NCBI GenBank assembly: GCA_944389095.1
Contig: CALXLC010000050.1
Coordinates: forward strand, 1-43,629
Length of the DNA: 43,629 bases
From: an uncultured Alphaproteobacteria bacterium
Lineage (GTDB): Bacteria; Pseudomonadota; Alphaproteobacteria; RF32; CAG-239
Direction of reading: 5' to 3'
The stretch's first letter is position 1, and each line of letters begins with the position of its first letter. Positions 7,920 through 16,775 of this stretch are shown one piece after another. The notes under the pieces are model-generated. The model had not been told where the DNA came from and did not search any database. It was given only the letters and a program-made list of their open reading frames with translations. The translations under genes and the position numbers were made by a program.

Positions 7920-9251
7920 ATGAAAAAACTCGGACTTCTCTTTGTTATCTGCATGTTGGCATTATCGGCGGCCGGTACGGCTGATGCTTTCCTGCCGAAA
8001 ATAGACGCCGGAAAAGGTGCTTCTGGTGTTTCCAACATTGTCCAAAAAGCCAAAGCCCAGGCCGAGAAGGCCATGCAGTGGATAAGCAATTCCAAAATGG
8101 GCAAATTTGTCGGCGATGGTATTTCGGCAGCCAAAGACGGTATGAGTTTTATGAAGGAACAATATAATAATGCCATGAAATTGTATGGACAGGCGCAGGA
8201 TGCAATAGAGAGCGTCAAAGACAGCAAAGAATACCAAATGGCTATGATTTCCAAAGAAATTGCCGAATATACCGCAAAAATCGCTTCGTTGGGCAAGGAT
8301 CGTCTGGAGATTGAAGAGGATATCGAACAGCAAATCGAAATCGCCCGGGAGACATATAACAGCAAGCAAAAAGACTGGGTGAGCAACATGACGCTCAATC
8401 CGGACAGCGACGAAGAAGACAACACGGGGTTGAGCGCACTGGAAGCAGAATTAAATGCGCAGATTAGCAAATTGGAGGCCGAACAGGAAAGCAGAACGGA
8501 AGAAATCGACAATCAGCTGGAAGAGCTCGCCGAAAAGGTGGCTGATTTGACCAAAGAGCTGGAAAAATTAGCTTCGGACGGCGAAGGAAAACCGGAAACC
8601 GATCCGGCGGAGGCTGTTCAGTCCTCTCAAGAAGAAATCTTTTTGAAGGAAGGTGAAGTCAGTAGTCTTAAGAACCGTGAAAAATTATTGGAAAATCGTT
8701 ATGAGGAGCGTCGTGACGTCATTTATAAAACATATCAGCAGGCCGTAGAAAACCGGGCAACAATCACCGGCAGCGAGAAAAAGGCCGATATGACTAAAGA
8801 ATTGTCTCCGTCAATGCCGGGAGAGTCCGAAGGCGGCGGTATTCATGTCGAGGTGCTGATACATCAGGCGGAAATGATGCGGCAGTATGTTGATTTACTG
8901 CTTCTGGAACTGGAAATGGAAACCACGGCGGCAGCGGCGCAGCTGACCGACATCACGCCCGGAGAAAAACTGGATAAGATAAACCTTTGCAAATACTCTC
9001 TGGATTACGGCGAATCAAAAAGCGGACTTAGCTCGTTGAAGGATACGTTTAATTCCGTTAAGGAGGGTGTCAGCAACACGGTGGAAAAAGCCAAAGACAC
9101 GGCGTCGGATTTAAAAGAAAAGGCTGCTGATGTCAAACAAAAAGTTGACGAGGCCAAAGAAGTTTACGAGGCATCCAAAGAATTGATAAATACGGGCAAA
9201 GAAGCCGGAACCGTCATCAAAAGCATGACCGGAGTGGAGGGAATGATATGA
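7920..9251 (+). CDS. Exported coiled-coil protein (VirB5-slot protein 5)
   Basis: A 443-residue protein with a signal peptide (about 1-23, GTADA). Several coiled-coil segments (about 95-150, 170-225 and 245-285) are rich in Glu, Lys and Leu. Near residue 310 a helical segment (IHVEVLIHQAEMMRQYVDLL) resembles the C-terminal helices of the other cluster members, and a conserved-looking Cys (INLCKYSLDYGE) follows. The C-terminus is Lys/Ala/Val-rich and amphipathic. The ATG at 7920 has GGAGGAGG upstream and begins one base after the previous stop, so I prefer it to an upstream in-frame codon. The function is unknown. Confidence 0.75.
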   Translation: MKKLGLLFVICMLALSAAGTADAFLPKIDAGKGASGVSNIVQKAKAQAEKAMQWISNSKMGKFVGDGISAAKDGMSFMKEQYNNAMKLYGQAQDAIESVKDSKEYQMAMISKEIAEYTAKIASLGKDRLEIEEDIEQQIEIARETYNSKQKDWVSNMTLNPDSDEEDNTGLSALEAELNAQISKLEAEQESRTEEIDNQLEELAEKVADLTKELEKLASDGEGKPETDPAEAVQSSQEEIFLKEGEVSSLKNREKLLENRYEERRDVIYKTYQQAVENRATITGSEKKADMTKELSPSMPGESEGGGIHVEVLIHQAEMMRQYVDLLLLELEMETTAAAAQLTDITPGEKLDKINLCKYSLDYGESKSGLSSLKDTFNSVKEGVSNTVEKAKDTASDLKEKAADVKQKVDEAKEVYEASKELINTGKEAGTVIKSMTGVEGMI

Positions 9252-12200
9252 GTAAGAGATTATCCCGCATATTAGCCGTTTTGATAGGTTTAATCGGATG
9301 TTTTGTTTACAGTTCCGATGTGCAGGCTTTTTTCCTGATGCGGCTTATTAAAAGTCCGCGGATTCAGATTCCGATGCCGGACTTTCTGAACGAGGCGGTA
9401 TCTTTGGGCAATAGTGTCGGCGCTTTGGCAGAAACAGCCATGAAAACCAAAAACACGACGGAAAACAGCATTAATAATATCCGCAGTGCGCTCAACTCCG
9501 TGTTTAATTTTGACTTAACGGCAAAAATTGACGGAGCGGTCAATCCCGGGCAGTTGGAAATCATCAGCTGCAAAGTCGGCGATATTAACATAGACCTGGA
9601 AACCGAAGACGAAAACGGTGATATTGATTATGATGCCGTCCAGGCTTCGATAAGCGACGCCATGCAGATATTGTTTTTCCAGTATCCGGATAATACGACG
9701 GAAAACATTAATGCATACAAGGCCAAAAAGAAGGCGTTTTACAATGATACGATAGTAGAAATATATACGGCGTCCCGCCAGTTGCAGCTTGATATGGAAG
9801 ACCGGGTCAAACCGACGCTTGAAGAAGCTTATAAAGCGGTCCGGGAAGGCGGCAACGGTGTCCCGGCTCCGGACGGCAATTCGGAATCCATTTATGCCGA
9901 GGCTAAAATGATGGAGGCGCTGGATAATCTGCTCGAAGTCATGGAAAAAGCGGTGGCGCTGAAAGTCCAGCTGCGGGCCGTGCAGGCCATTAATCAGATT
10001 GAGCCCCGTTCATATTATTCCGAAGAAGGAGAGGAACAACAGCAAAGCGCAATTGATACCGGCAGACGATATGCGGCAGCCGTCAGCAACGTCGAAACGT
10101 TGGGTTTTGCGCAGGTCGGACTGGGAATAACCTCCAGAACGACGGCTTCCAGTCTTGCCGAGGTGGAAAGCAAAACCGTTTTGGGGGACAATGAAGCCCA
10201 GGAACAGGTAAACAAAGTAATTGATTTGGCGGAAGCGCCGGAATCCGAAATTTTCCATCCGTATGACCTTGAACAGGAAAAAATGGCGGAATTGGATAAG
10301 ATTGAACCCTTGATGGACACGGTTAATACGGCTGTCGGTGCGCATAATATGATTCGCGAATTAGACAGCTATAAGCAAGCCGGAGAAAGTTATTATCAGG
10401 CCGTTGAAGAACATAAAAAAGCGTTGGAAGCATTGAAGGAGGCTGACAGCTGCGCCAAACAATACGTCGGACGTCATTTTGCGTCACCGGACATTGTCTG
10501 GGCAGGTCGCGTACTGGGAGATAACGTCGTGGCGCATGATTTGCGCAGCGGTATTTCCGGTTGGGCGGTCGAAGCCTACGAAACGGCTAAGGCGGCGCAA
10601 ACCAGCAATGTCAGCACCGGCAATGTTATGTCTGTCAATATTGATACGGAAGACGGATCTTTTTCCGATATTACGGATAGTACGGCCAACCAGCAGCGCC
10701 TGGAAGAAATTCAGCCGATAAGCTCAACCTCCGCTCAGGAAGAGCAGGCGGCCGAAGAGTCCCGGGAAAGCGTTTTGCTGCCGTGGCAGGTCGGCTCCGA
10801 AGCCTCCAAAATGCTGGCGGCGGATGCTGCCTCATGGGGAACCGTCACCAGTCGCTTTCCGATTTGGAATGATGTTAAAAGTTTTTACAATCAGTATTTA
10901 ACCAAAAAATATGCCAACATCCGGTCGTATCTGAAAATGTTTACGGCGGGAGACATCAAGGCGCTGCTTGTCGCCGGAGCCTCCGGACAACAACAGTCCG
11001 CTTCCGGAACGCTGCTGCAAAAAGAGTATGTTGAGATTGACGCCTCTTCGACGGCCGAACAGGAAAAATTAAGATCTGAAAGCGAGGCCGAAAGCAAACA
11101 ATATCAAAGCAAGGCAGAACAAGAGCTTGCCGCTTTGCAAAGCCGGCGTGACGCCGCCGCGGCCCGGCTGGACGATGCGACTCAAAAATATAAGGAAATC
11201 AGCGATGAAATATCGGATGCTCGTCAGCAAAGCAAAGACGATGCGTACGATTCTCTGGAAGAAGACGTCAGCCACATTGATTCTTTCTCTGATTATGAGG
11301 TTCCGGATATAGAAGCATCACTGCGCTCCTCGGCGCATTATGCATCGGTCTTTACCGTGGCGGGAGCATTTCTCGATACGGTAGAAGAGTTGGAAAGCAA
11401 TGTCAACGAACGAACTGAAGAAAACAAAAAGACCACCGGAATAGAAACGTTGGAGTCTCAGTTGAAACAGCAGGAACAGGTTGTTTCCAATCTTCAAAAA
11501 CAGGTTGATGATTTGGATGAGCAAATAAAACAGAAAAAACTCGAAATTCAGGAACAATCATCTTCCATCCGTGCAAAACTTATGGAAAAACTGGCGGCAG
11601 CCCGTTCCGCATCTGAAGCGGCCAAGCAAGCGGCTTCGGAAAAATTTGCGGCTGCAGCTGATGCGAATATTAACAAAATAGCAACTGCCGTCGTCGAGCG
11701 GGCTATGGCCGCGTTTGCCGCAGAGCATTCCGATCCGGAGGATACTGCTGTTTATGACGGTCCGACAGTCAGCTTCTTAATGGCCGGACTGGATAATGCC
11801 ATCAACAAGGCCTTAAATGACTTGTATGCCAAAGTTGACGCGGCCATTGACGCGGCTCAGAGCCGTTTGACAGCAATGGGCGATAATTTGTATGATCCGG
11901 CTTATCATCAGGAAGTTGTCAGCATTCATCAGCAAATGATAGATGAGATTAAGGCGTTGGCATTGACCGTCAGCTACGAACCGTTAGGGCTGGCCGGAAG
12001 CTTTTATTTATATCAACAGCTGATACCGGCGGATACTTCTGCCGAAACCGAAGACTATTTTGCCGGGTCACCCGCTAAGGAAAGGGATTTGAAAGCGCCG
12101 AAAAGCGTTTTTGAAAGCAAGCTTCCTCCGTTGAGGGAAACCGTTCATTTTGATGAAACTGATTTCCAGAATGTAAAGCCCTACGATCCGTCGCGCAAAG

Positions 12201-13234
12201 AAAGCGGCATTATTCCGTACGAGGATTTTCTGAATTACGGCGGCTATATTCCGGAAGTCTGGAAATATATGCTGAAAGACAATGCCTTCGTAGAGCAGCA
12301 GATTGACCTTAAAACGGCATTAAACACCGGCTGCACCGCAACCGCTTTCTTCAGAGGTGACATCTTTCCCTGCAAAGTCAAGGATTCTTCTTTAATTATT
12401 GATATTGACGGTGAGGGCAATTTTTACCGCCGCAAAACACCGGAGACGTCGCTTCCGTTATGTACGTCGTTGGAAATGCGAAATGGCAGCGTCTATGATA
12501 TTGCCCAGGATGTCAGTATCAAATTTTCGCTTCTGACCAAAGAAGAAAGTGAAAATTGCAGCTACAGCGAATTGGGACTGCTGATGGACGCTGACGAAAA
12601 CAACAATATTTTCTTCAAGCAATATGCCTATGATGCTTTTATGGCTTTGGTAAAGGCGGAAGAAGAAGCTGAAGAAAATCAGGATCCCGGCGAAGATGAG
12701 CGTCGTCGTCTTGCCGCGTACGGTAATGCGCCGCTCTCGGTTGACCAGATAGGGGATTTTCTTGAATATGTTGAAAGCGAGCAAATCCAGCGTCAGAAAA
12801 TGGAAGAGCTTAAGTCTTCATACGAAGATTTGCTGACAGATTTGAAAGAGTTGCTGGCCAAGTTTGGATTTGAGGCGTCAGATACGTTCGATATTGCCAA
12901 AGAGGAAGATTATCAGCTGGCTTACAGCAAGCTGAAAAGTTTGAAAAACAGTAAGATTTCCGAGGCATTGACCCTTAAAGAGGATATAGAAACCGGCAAT
13001 AACGATGTGGTGGAAGAGCGCGTGGATCAAATCAGCCGGATTATTGCCGCACTGCAAAAAGATAAAGACGAAGACGTCACAATCAATAATGTTGTCGCAG
13101 ATAACAATAATCTTGACGAAGACATAAAAACTTCTAAAGTAAGTAAAGAAGCCGTCAGCCGGTATGAAAACGAACTTAACGAAGTCTCGGAGGAACTTGA
13201 TAAACCGGCTGTTCCGTACTGTGCGCGTTATTAA
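9248..13234 (+). CDS. Very large exported coiled-coil protein (VirB5-slot protein 6)
   Basis: A 1328-residue protein with a signal peptide (about 1-27, SDVQA). The N-terminal helical part (about 90-270) has the Cys-to-helix order seen in the first two cluster proteins (ISCKVGDINI, then IYAEAKMMEALDNLLEVMEK). A second Cys segment (ADSCAKQYVGRHF) lies near 400, and long coiled coils span about 600-690 and 720-800. A more globular region with Pro, Tyr and several Cys (about 960-1120) precedes another helical stretch, and the chain ends in VPYCARY. I recognise no enzyme motif. It overlaps the upstream gene by four bases (ATGA). The length and coiled coils suggest a fibrous periplasmic or surface element of the T4SS; this is inference. 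Confidence 0.75.
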   Translation: MSKRLSRILAVLIGLIGCFVYSSDVQAFFLMRLIKSPRIQIPMPDFLNEAVSLGNSVGALAETAMKTKNTTENSINNIRSALNSVFNFDLTAKIDGAVNPGQLEIISCKVGDINIDLETEDENGDIDYDAVQASISDAMQILFFQYPDNTTENINAYKAKKKAFYNDTIVEIYTASRQLQLDMEDRVKPTLEEAYKAVREGGNGVPAPDGNSESIYAEAKMMEALDNLLEVMEKAVALKVQLRAVQAINQIEPRSYYSEEGEEQQQSAIDTGRRYAAAVSNVETLGFAQVGLGITSRTTASSLAEVESKTVLGDNEAQEQVNKVIDLAEAPESEIFHPYDLEQEKMAELDKIEPLMDTVNTAVGAHNMIRELDSYKQAGESYYQAVEEHKKALEALKEADSCAKQYVGRHFASPDIVWAGRVLGDNVVAHDLRSGISGWAVEAYETAKAAQTSNVSTGNVMSVNIDTEDGSFSDITDSTANQQRLEEIQPISSTSAQEEQAAEESRESVLLPWQVGSEASKMLAADAASWGTVTSRFPIWNDVKSFYNQYLTKKYANIRSYLKMFTAGDIKALLVAGASGQQQSASGTLLQKEYVEIDASSTAEQEKLRSESEAESKQYQSKAEQELAALQSRRDAAAARLDDATQKYKEISDEISDARQQSKDDAYDSLEEDVSHIDSFSDYEVPDIEASLRSSAHYASVFTVAGAFLDTVEELESNVNERTEENKKTTGIETLESQLKQQEQVVSNLQKQVDDLDEQIKQKKLEIQEQSSSIRAKLMEKLAAARSASEAAKQAASEKFAAAADANINKIATAVVERAMAAFAAEHSDPEDTAVYDGPTVSFLMAGLDNAINKALNDLYAKVDAAIDAAQSRLTAMGDNLYDPAYHQEVVSIHQQMIDEIKALALTVSYEPLGLAGSFYLYQQLIPADTSAETEDYFAGSPAKERDLKAPKSVFESKLPPLRETVHFDETDFQNVKPYDPSRKESGIIPYEDFLNYGGYIPEVWKYMLKDNAFVEQQIDLKTALNTGCTATAFFRGDIFPCKVKDSSLIIDIDGEGNFYRRKTPETSLPLCTSLEMRNGSVYDIAQDVSIKFSLLTKEESENCSYSELGLLMDADENNNIFFKQYAYDAFMALVKAEEEAEENQDPGEDERRRLAAYGNAPLSVDQIGDFLEYVESEQIQRQKMEELKSSYEDLLTDLKELLAKFGFEASDTFDIAKEEDYQLAYSKLKSLKNSKISEALTLKEDIETGNNDVVEERVDQISRIIAALQKDKDEDVTINNVVADNNNLDEDIKTSKVSKEAVSRYENELNEVSEELDKPAVPYCARY

Positions 13235-13252
13235 AGAGATAAGAGAGTGGCA

Positions 13253-14011
13253 ATGGATCAAAATCAGCTTTCGGGCGGGCGAAAAATTCTGGCAATCGAA
13301 AACGCGGCGGCCAATGCGCCGGAGTTTATCGAAAAGCTTGACCGGGTGACCGAAAGTTTTAAAATGCGTTATTACATGTGGCTGTCGCGCTTTTTTATCG
13401 TAACAGCGGCACTCTCCATGATGTTTTTGATAAGCGCGTCGCTGGCATTGTTCAAACTGGCGCCGATGGTGACCGTTGAGCCTTTTTTAATTATTCAGCA
13501 GGACAGTTCCGACCGGATTGTCCGGGAGGAGCCCATCACGCTGGATATGACATCCCGCGATAAGCTGATGGAAACCTTCATCAGGCAGTATATCATTGTC
13601 CGCAATACGATTATCAACGATCCGATGGAGATGCGTTCCCGCTGGATGCGCGGCGGCATGGTAAATTTTCTGTCCTCTCCGGAAGTGTTTCAGGCCTTTG
13701 ATGCAACAGCTCAGGCGCAATGGGAACGTATTTTCAAACAGACGCTGGTCCGCGAAGTCGAAATCATTGCCATCGGCCGGCAGGGTGGCCCCAAAAGCCC
13801 GGTCTGGAAAGTAGATTTCAAAACTTATGATTTGTACGACGAGCAGGGAAAAAGCCAGGCTCAGAAAGAGTCAACGCTTCGCGTTCGCTATTGGACGGCT
13901 TCGGTAACGGCTTATTTTATTCGTGAAAGAATGTTTATGGGACGCCGTTTGATAAATCCGCTCGGATTTACCGTTACCCGCTATTCGCAAACGGAAGTCG
14001 AAATCTTCTAA
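13253..14011 (+). CDS. virB8: VirB8-family T4SS protein, first copy
   Basis: A 252-residue protein with a short cytoplasmic N-terminus, one TM helix (about 45-67) and a periplasmic domain with VirB8 hallmarks: VEPFLIIQ after the helix, ETFIRQYIIVRNTI, a WERIF segment, and the terminal NPLGFTVTRY. VirB8 is the assembly factor that links the inner-membrane complex to VirB9/VirB10. The ATG at 13253 is preferred because GAGAG lies five bases upstream; a GTG at 13247 would add two residues. It follows the giant coiled-coil gene by 18 bases and is one of two virB8-type genes in this operon. Confidence 0.92.
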   Translation: MDQNQLSGGRKILAIENAAANAPEFIEKLDRVTESFKMRYYMWLSRFFIVTAALSMMFLISASLALFKLAPMVTVEPFLIIQQDSSDRIVREEPITLDMTSRDKLMETFIRQYIIVRNTIINDPMEMRSRWMRGGMVNFLSSPEVFQAFDATAQAQWERIFKQTLVREVEIIAIGRQGGPKSPVWKVDFKTYDLYDEQGKSQAQKESTLRVRYWTASVTAYFIRERMFMGRRLINPLGFTVTRYSQTEVEIF

Positions 14012-14045
14012 TTTGTTGATAAGTATAGTTAAGCTGTTAGACTTT

Positions 14046-14074
14046 TTAACCAAAAGAGTATAACTTCATATTAT
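14046..14074 (+). promoter_or_regulatory. Possible internal promoter before the VirB7-like gene
   Basis: The 102-base AT-rich gap between virB8 and the small lipoprotein gene contains TTAACC (14046-14051), 17 bases, then TATTAT (14069-14074). It is one of the few gaps in this otherwise packed operon. The match is moderate, and other AT-rich hexamers nearby (TATAAC at 14059) could serve instead. Confidence 0.35.
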
Positions 14075-14113
14075 CTGGAAAAGTATATAAAGCCAAAAGT
14101 GAGGTTTTCTTTT

Positions 14114-14302
14114 ATGAAAAAAAGTTCTAAACTGTTGATAATACTTGTTTTGTTTTTGCTTTCCGGCTGTTTCGGATCTTATTACGAACCGGAACCGGTC
14201 GGTATCGGTCGGGGAAGCGACGAGCTCAAATTGTCTCCGTGTGCCTGCATGGAGCTCGATTTGCCGAAAGATTTGCCCGATTGGTTTATTGCAACAATTT
14301 AA
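14114..14302 (+). CDS. Small VirB7-like outer-membrane lipoprotein
   Basis: A 62-residue protein with a lipoprotein signal peptide and lipobox LLSGC (lipidated Cys near residue 19). The mature chain of about 44 residues contains two more cysteines (SPCACMELDLP). VirB7 is a short lipoprotein that anchors VirB9 and VirB10 at the outer membrane, and this gene's size and place beside virB8 and virB9 fit that role. VirB7 proteins share little sequence, so the call rests on size, lipobox and context. The ATG at 14114 is preferred because GTGAGG lies nine bases upstream. Confidence 0.65.
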   Translation: MKKSSKLLIILVLFLLSGCFGSYYEPEPVGIGRGSDELKLSPCACMELDLPKDLPDWFIATI

Positions 14303-14317
14303 TCGGGGTTGACTTAA

Positions 14318-15049
14318 ATGGCAGAACAGCTTGGTGGAAACCAGCCTAATCGCAGATTAATCGGCAATGCTAATTCCCGGCGCGCCGCCACCCGGCAGCG
14401 GTCGGAGGATTTGTTTGTCGCAAACGTCGGAGAAAAAAGATATCTTTGGACGGCGCGGGCATTCGCGATTATTACGGCGCTCAGTGTTTGCTGCAACATT
14501 GTTCTGGTGCTGGCGATTTTCCAGGTTTTGCCGCTGTACCGGGTCGAACCTTTTTTGCTGACGTTTCAAAACCGCTCCGAACAAGTTTACAATATTCAGC
14601 CGATAAAAAACGGTCTACGCAATCAAAAGGCCATTACCGAGGTCTTTGTCCGCGAATATGTTTTGCTGCGCAGCACGTTTGATCGCAATATTCCGGAAAT
14701 GGAAGCCCGGTGGATGCCGGGCGGCCCGATTCAGGAAATGTCCAGTTCCGATGTTTATGAGGATTTTTTGAAGAATACGGCTCAGCGGGCGCTTAATTTG
14801 ATACGAACCCGCGGCTTGTCCCGGGAGGTGAAGATACTTTCCGTTAATGAGCTTACCAACGGGATTTGGCAGGTTGAGTACGAAACCCGGGATATGTATC
14901 CGGAATCTTCGCGGCCGGAAGTAAATTACTGGACCGCTTCTCTTAATATAGGCTACCGCAGAAAAAGCGTAAAATACGGTGATCGTCTCAAAAATCCGGT
15001 CGGCTTTACCGTAACCAGATATGCTTTGACTTACAATAAGGTGGAGTAG
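14318..15049 (+). CDS. virB8: VirB8-family T4SS protein, second copy
   Basis: A 243-residue protein with a basic cytoplasmic N-terminus (RRAATRQRSE), one TM helix (about 46-68) and a VirB8 periplasmic domain: YRVEPFLLTFQNRSEQ, FVREYVLLRSTF, then KNPVGFTVTRYAL at the end. It is clearly paralogous to the first virB8 but divergent over most of its length. Two VirB8 copies could form a mixed ring or serve different subassemblies; this is inference. It begins 15 bases after the lipoprotein stop with GGGG upstream. Confidence 0.92.
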   Translation: MAEQLGGNQPNRRLIGNANSRRAATRQRSEDLFVANVGEKRYLWTARAFAIITALSVCCNIVLVLAIFQVLPLYRVEPFLLTFQNRSEQVYNIQPIKNGLRNQKAITEVFVREYVLLRSTFDRNIPEMEARWMPGGPIQEMSSSDVYEDFLKNTAQRALNLIRTRGLSREVKILSVNELTNGIWQVEYETRDMYPESSRPEVNYWTASLNIGYRRKSVKYGDRLKNPVGFTVTRYALTYNKVE

Positions 15050-15068
15050 GATTAAAAAGGTGAATTTG

Positions 15069-16766
15069 ATGACGCGTCAGATAGTTGGTTTTTTATTGGT
15101 GGCTGCCTTTGGAGTCTTTGGGTTTAATGGTTATGTTCGGGCTCAGGTCGATCGTCAGGTGATGGATGCCAGTGCAGAACAGGCGCAAGGCAATTATACG
15201 CCGATGAACATCGGTTATGCCGGGTTTAATTCTTTGGGAATGACTCAGGCCGCCTGGCTTGATCCGCTGCAAAATCTTGGTGAAGGCCAGAGCCGTCCGG
15301 CGTATTCCCGTTATTATTGGTCTCCGGATTTGGTGCTTCCCGTGCGTTTGCGCGAAGGAATGATTACGCTGATTAATTTTCCCGAGTGGGAAATGATTGA
15401 AGATATTTTCATCGGCGACAATGCAACCTTTGACGGTCAGATTGCGGCGCCGAACTCGCTGCTGCTTTATCCGCGCAAGGGGGCGAATGTCGGGGTCGAT
15501 ACCAACGTAATCGTATTCGGACGTTCCGGAAACCGTTATGTTTTTTATGTAAAAAGCGAAGCCGTCAATACTGAGCGTCTGACCAATTCCATTATTGATA
15601 TTGAGGTTGTCGGAGAGGAGAACGGCAGCGGTCGCGCCAATTTCGGCGGTGCCAGCGGCGGCGTGCTTGGAGCCCATACCGGCGGCACAACCTCCGGCGG
15701 GAAGTCTGTGGCAGCCAATTACACCCGTCGTTTTCAGAAAAGCGACTGGTTAAAGGAAATTCCGTTGGATCCGTCAAAATTCCGTTTTGATTTGGAAGTG
15801 TATGTTCCCAATCCGGATGACGTGGTTATTGCGCCGGAACGGGTTTGGCGTGATGATATTTTCACTTATATTGATTTGGGCAAAAAAGCCTTAAATATGA
15901 TGCAGCGTCCGGTCGTCAGCATGATTGTCGAGCGGATTGAAGTTCCTGTCGGATTCCGTACCAAGGGGCCGGATAACCGCCTGATTATCGTGGAAGGCGT
16001 CGGAGATTTGGTTTTGCGCAACGGCAAACGGATTATTTGTATCAAAATGCGTCGTTCTGATGAATCCGGACTGGAGTATGCAATCGATTCCGCTGATTAT
16101 CTGCCGCCCAAGTGGGAGGTCCCGGCTCCGTTGCCCGGCGGGCAATCTGGGGCTGCGGGAGGCGCTGCCGGAGCCATGGGCGGCATGGGTAATGCCGGTG
16201 CCGCGGCGGGAATGTCTGGTGGACAGAGTGCTGCGGGAGGACAATTCGGCGGTGGTGCGTCAGGAGGCATGGGCGGAGCAAGTGGCGTTCCCGGGCAGTA
16301 CGATGTCCAAATCGGACAGAGCCAGTTGATTGTGCCTCAGTACGGTTCCGGCGGTCAAAATATCGGTGCCGGCTATCAGGGCGGAGCAGCAGCTGATTTC
16401 GATTATTCCAAAATGCAGCGGATACACGGCGGCCAAGGGGCAGCCGGGGCTGTGAATCCCTATGCGCAGCAGTATGGTTACGGTTCCGGATTCGCCGATG
16501 CTTCCAATTCCAATATTTCGATTGAATTGGGAACCGACAGTAACGTAAATAATTTGGAGATTTTGTGGGATGATCTTTCCAAAAAATATGAAACCGAATT
16601 AAAACGTTATGAACCGTTCTTTTCTGTTGACGCGCCGGCAGACGGACAGGGAAGAGAACTGTTCCATCTGCGGGTTGGGCCGGTCAGCTCGCTTGAGGAA
16701 GGCGATAAAACTTGCAGCATGTTGGGACGCAACGGCGTTTTCTGCAGCGTAGTCAGGACGCAATAA
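15069..16766 (+). CDS. virB9: VirB9-like outer-core protein with C-terminal SPOR domain
   Basis: A 565-residue protein, about twice the usual VirB9 length. It has a signal peptide (about 1-26), an N-terminal beta domain (about 90-190) and a VirB9-type C-terminal domain (about 240-330; APERVWRDDIFTYIDL, LVLRNGKRIICIKM). A Gly/Ala/Met-rich linker (about 353-440) leads to a SPOR-like domain (about 500-565; LFHLRVGPVSSLEEGDKTC, NGVFCSVVRT). VirB9 forms the outer-membrane core ring with VirB7 and VirB10. SPOR domains bind denuded peptidoglycan, so this fusion could tether the ring to septal or remodelled wall; that is inference. The ATG at 15069 has AGGTG six bases upstream. A GTG at 15060 is an alternative. 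Confidence 0.85.
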   Translation: MTRQIVGFLLVAAFGVFGFNGYVRAQVDRQVMDASAEQAQGNYTPMNIGYAGFNSLGMTQAAWLDPLQNLGEGQSRPAYSRYYWSPDLVLPVRLREGMITLINFPEWEMIEDIFIGDNATFDGQIAAPNSLLLYPRKGANVGVDTNVIVFGRSGNRYVFYVKSEAVNTERLTNSIIDIEVVGEENGSGRANFGGASGGVLGAHTGGTTSGGKSVAANYTRRFQKSDWLKEIPLDPSKFRFDLEVYVPNPDDVVIAPERVWRDDIFTYIDLGKKALNMMQRPVVSMIVERIEVPVGFRTKGPDNRLIIVEGVGDLVLRNGKRIICIKMRRSDESGLEYAIDSADYLPPKWEVPAPLPGGQSGAAGGAAGAMGGMGNAGAAAGMSGGQSAAGGQFGGGASGGMGGASGVPGQYDVQIGQSQLIVPQYGSGGQNIGAGYQGGAAADFDYSKMQRIHGGQGAAGAVNPYAQQYGYGSGFADASNSNISIELGTDSNVNNLEILWDDLSKKYETELKRYEPFFSVDAPADGQGRELFHLRVGPVSSLEEGDKTCSMLGRNGVFCSVVRTQ

Positions 16767-16775
16767 ATAAAAAGA

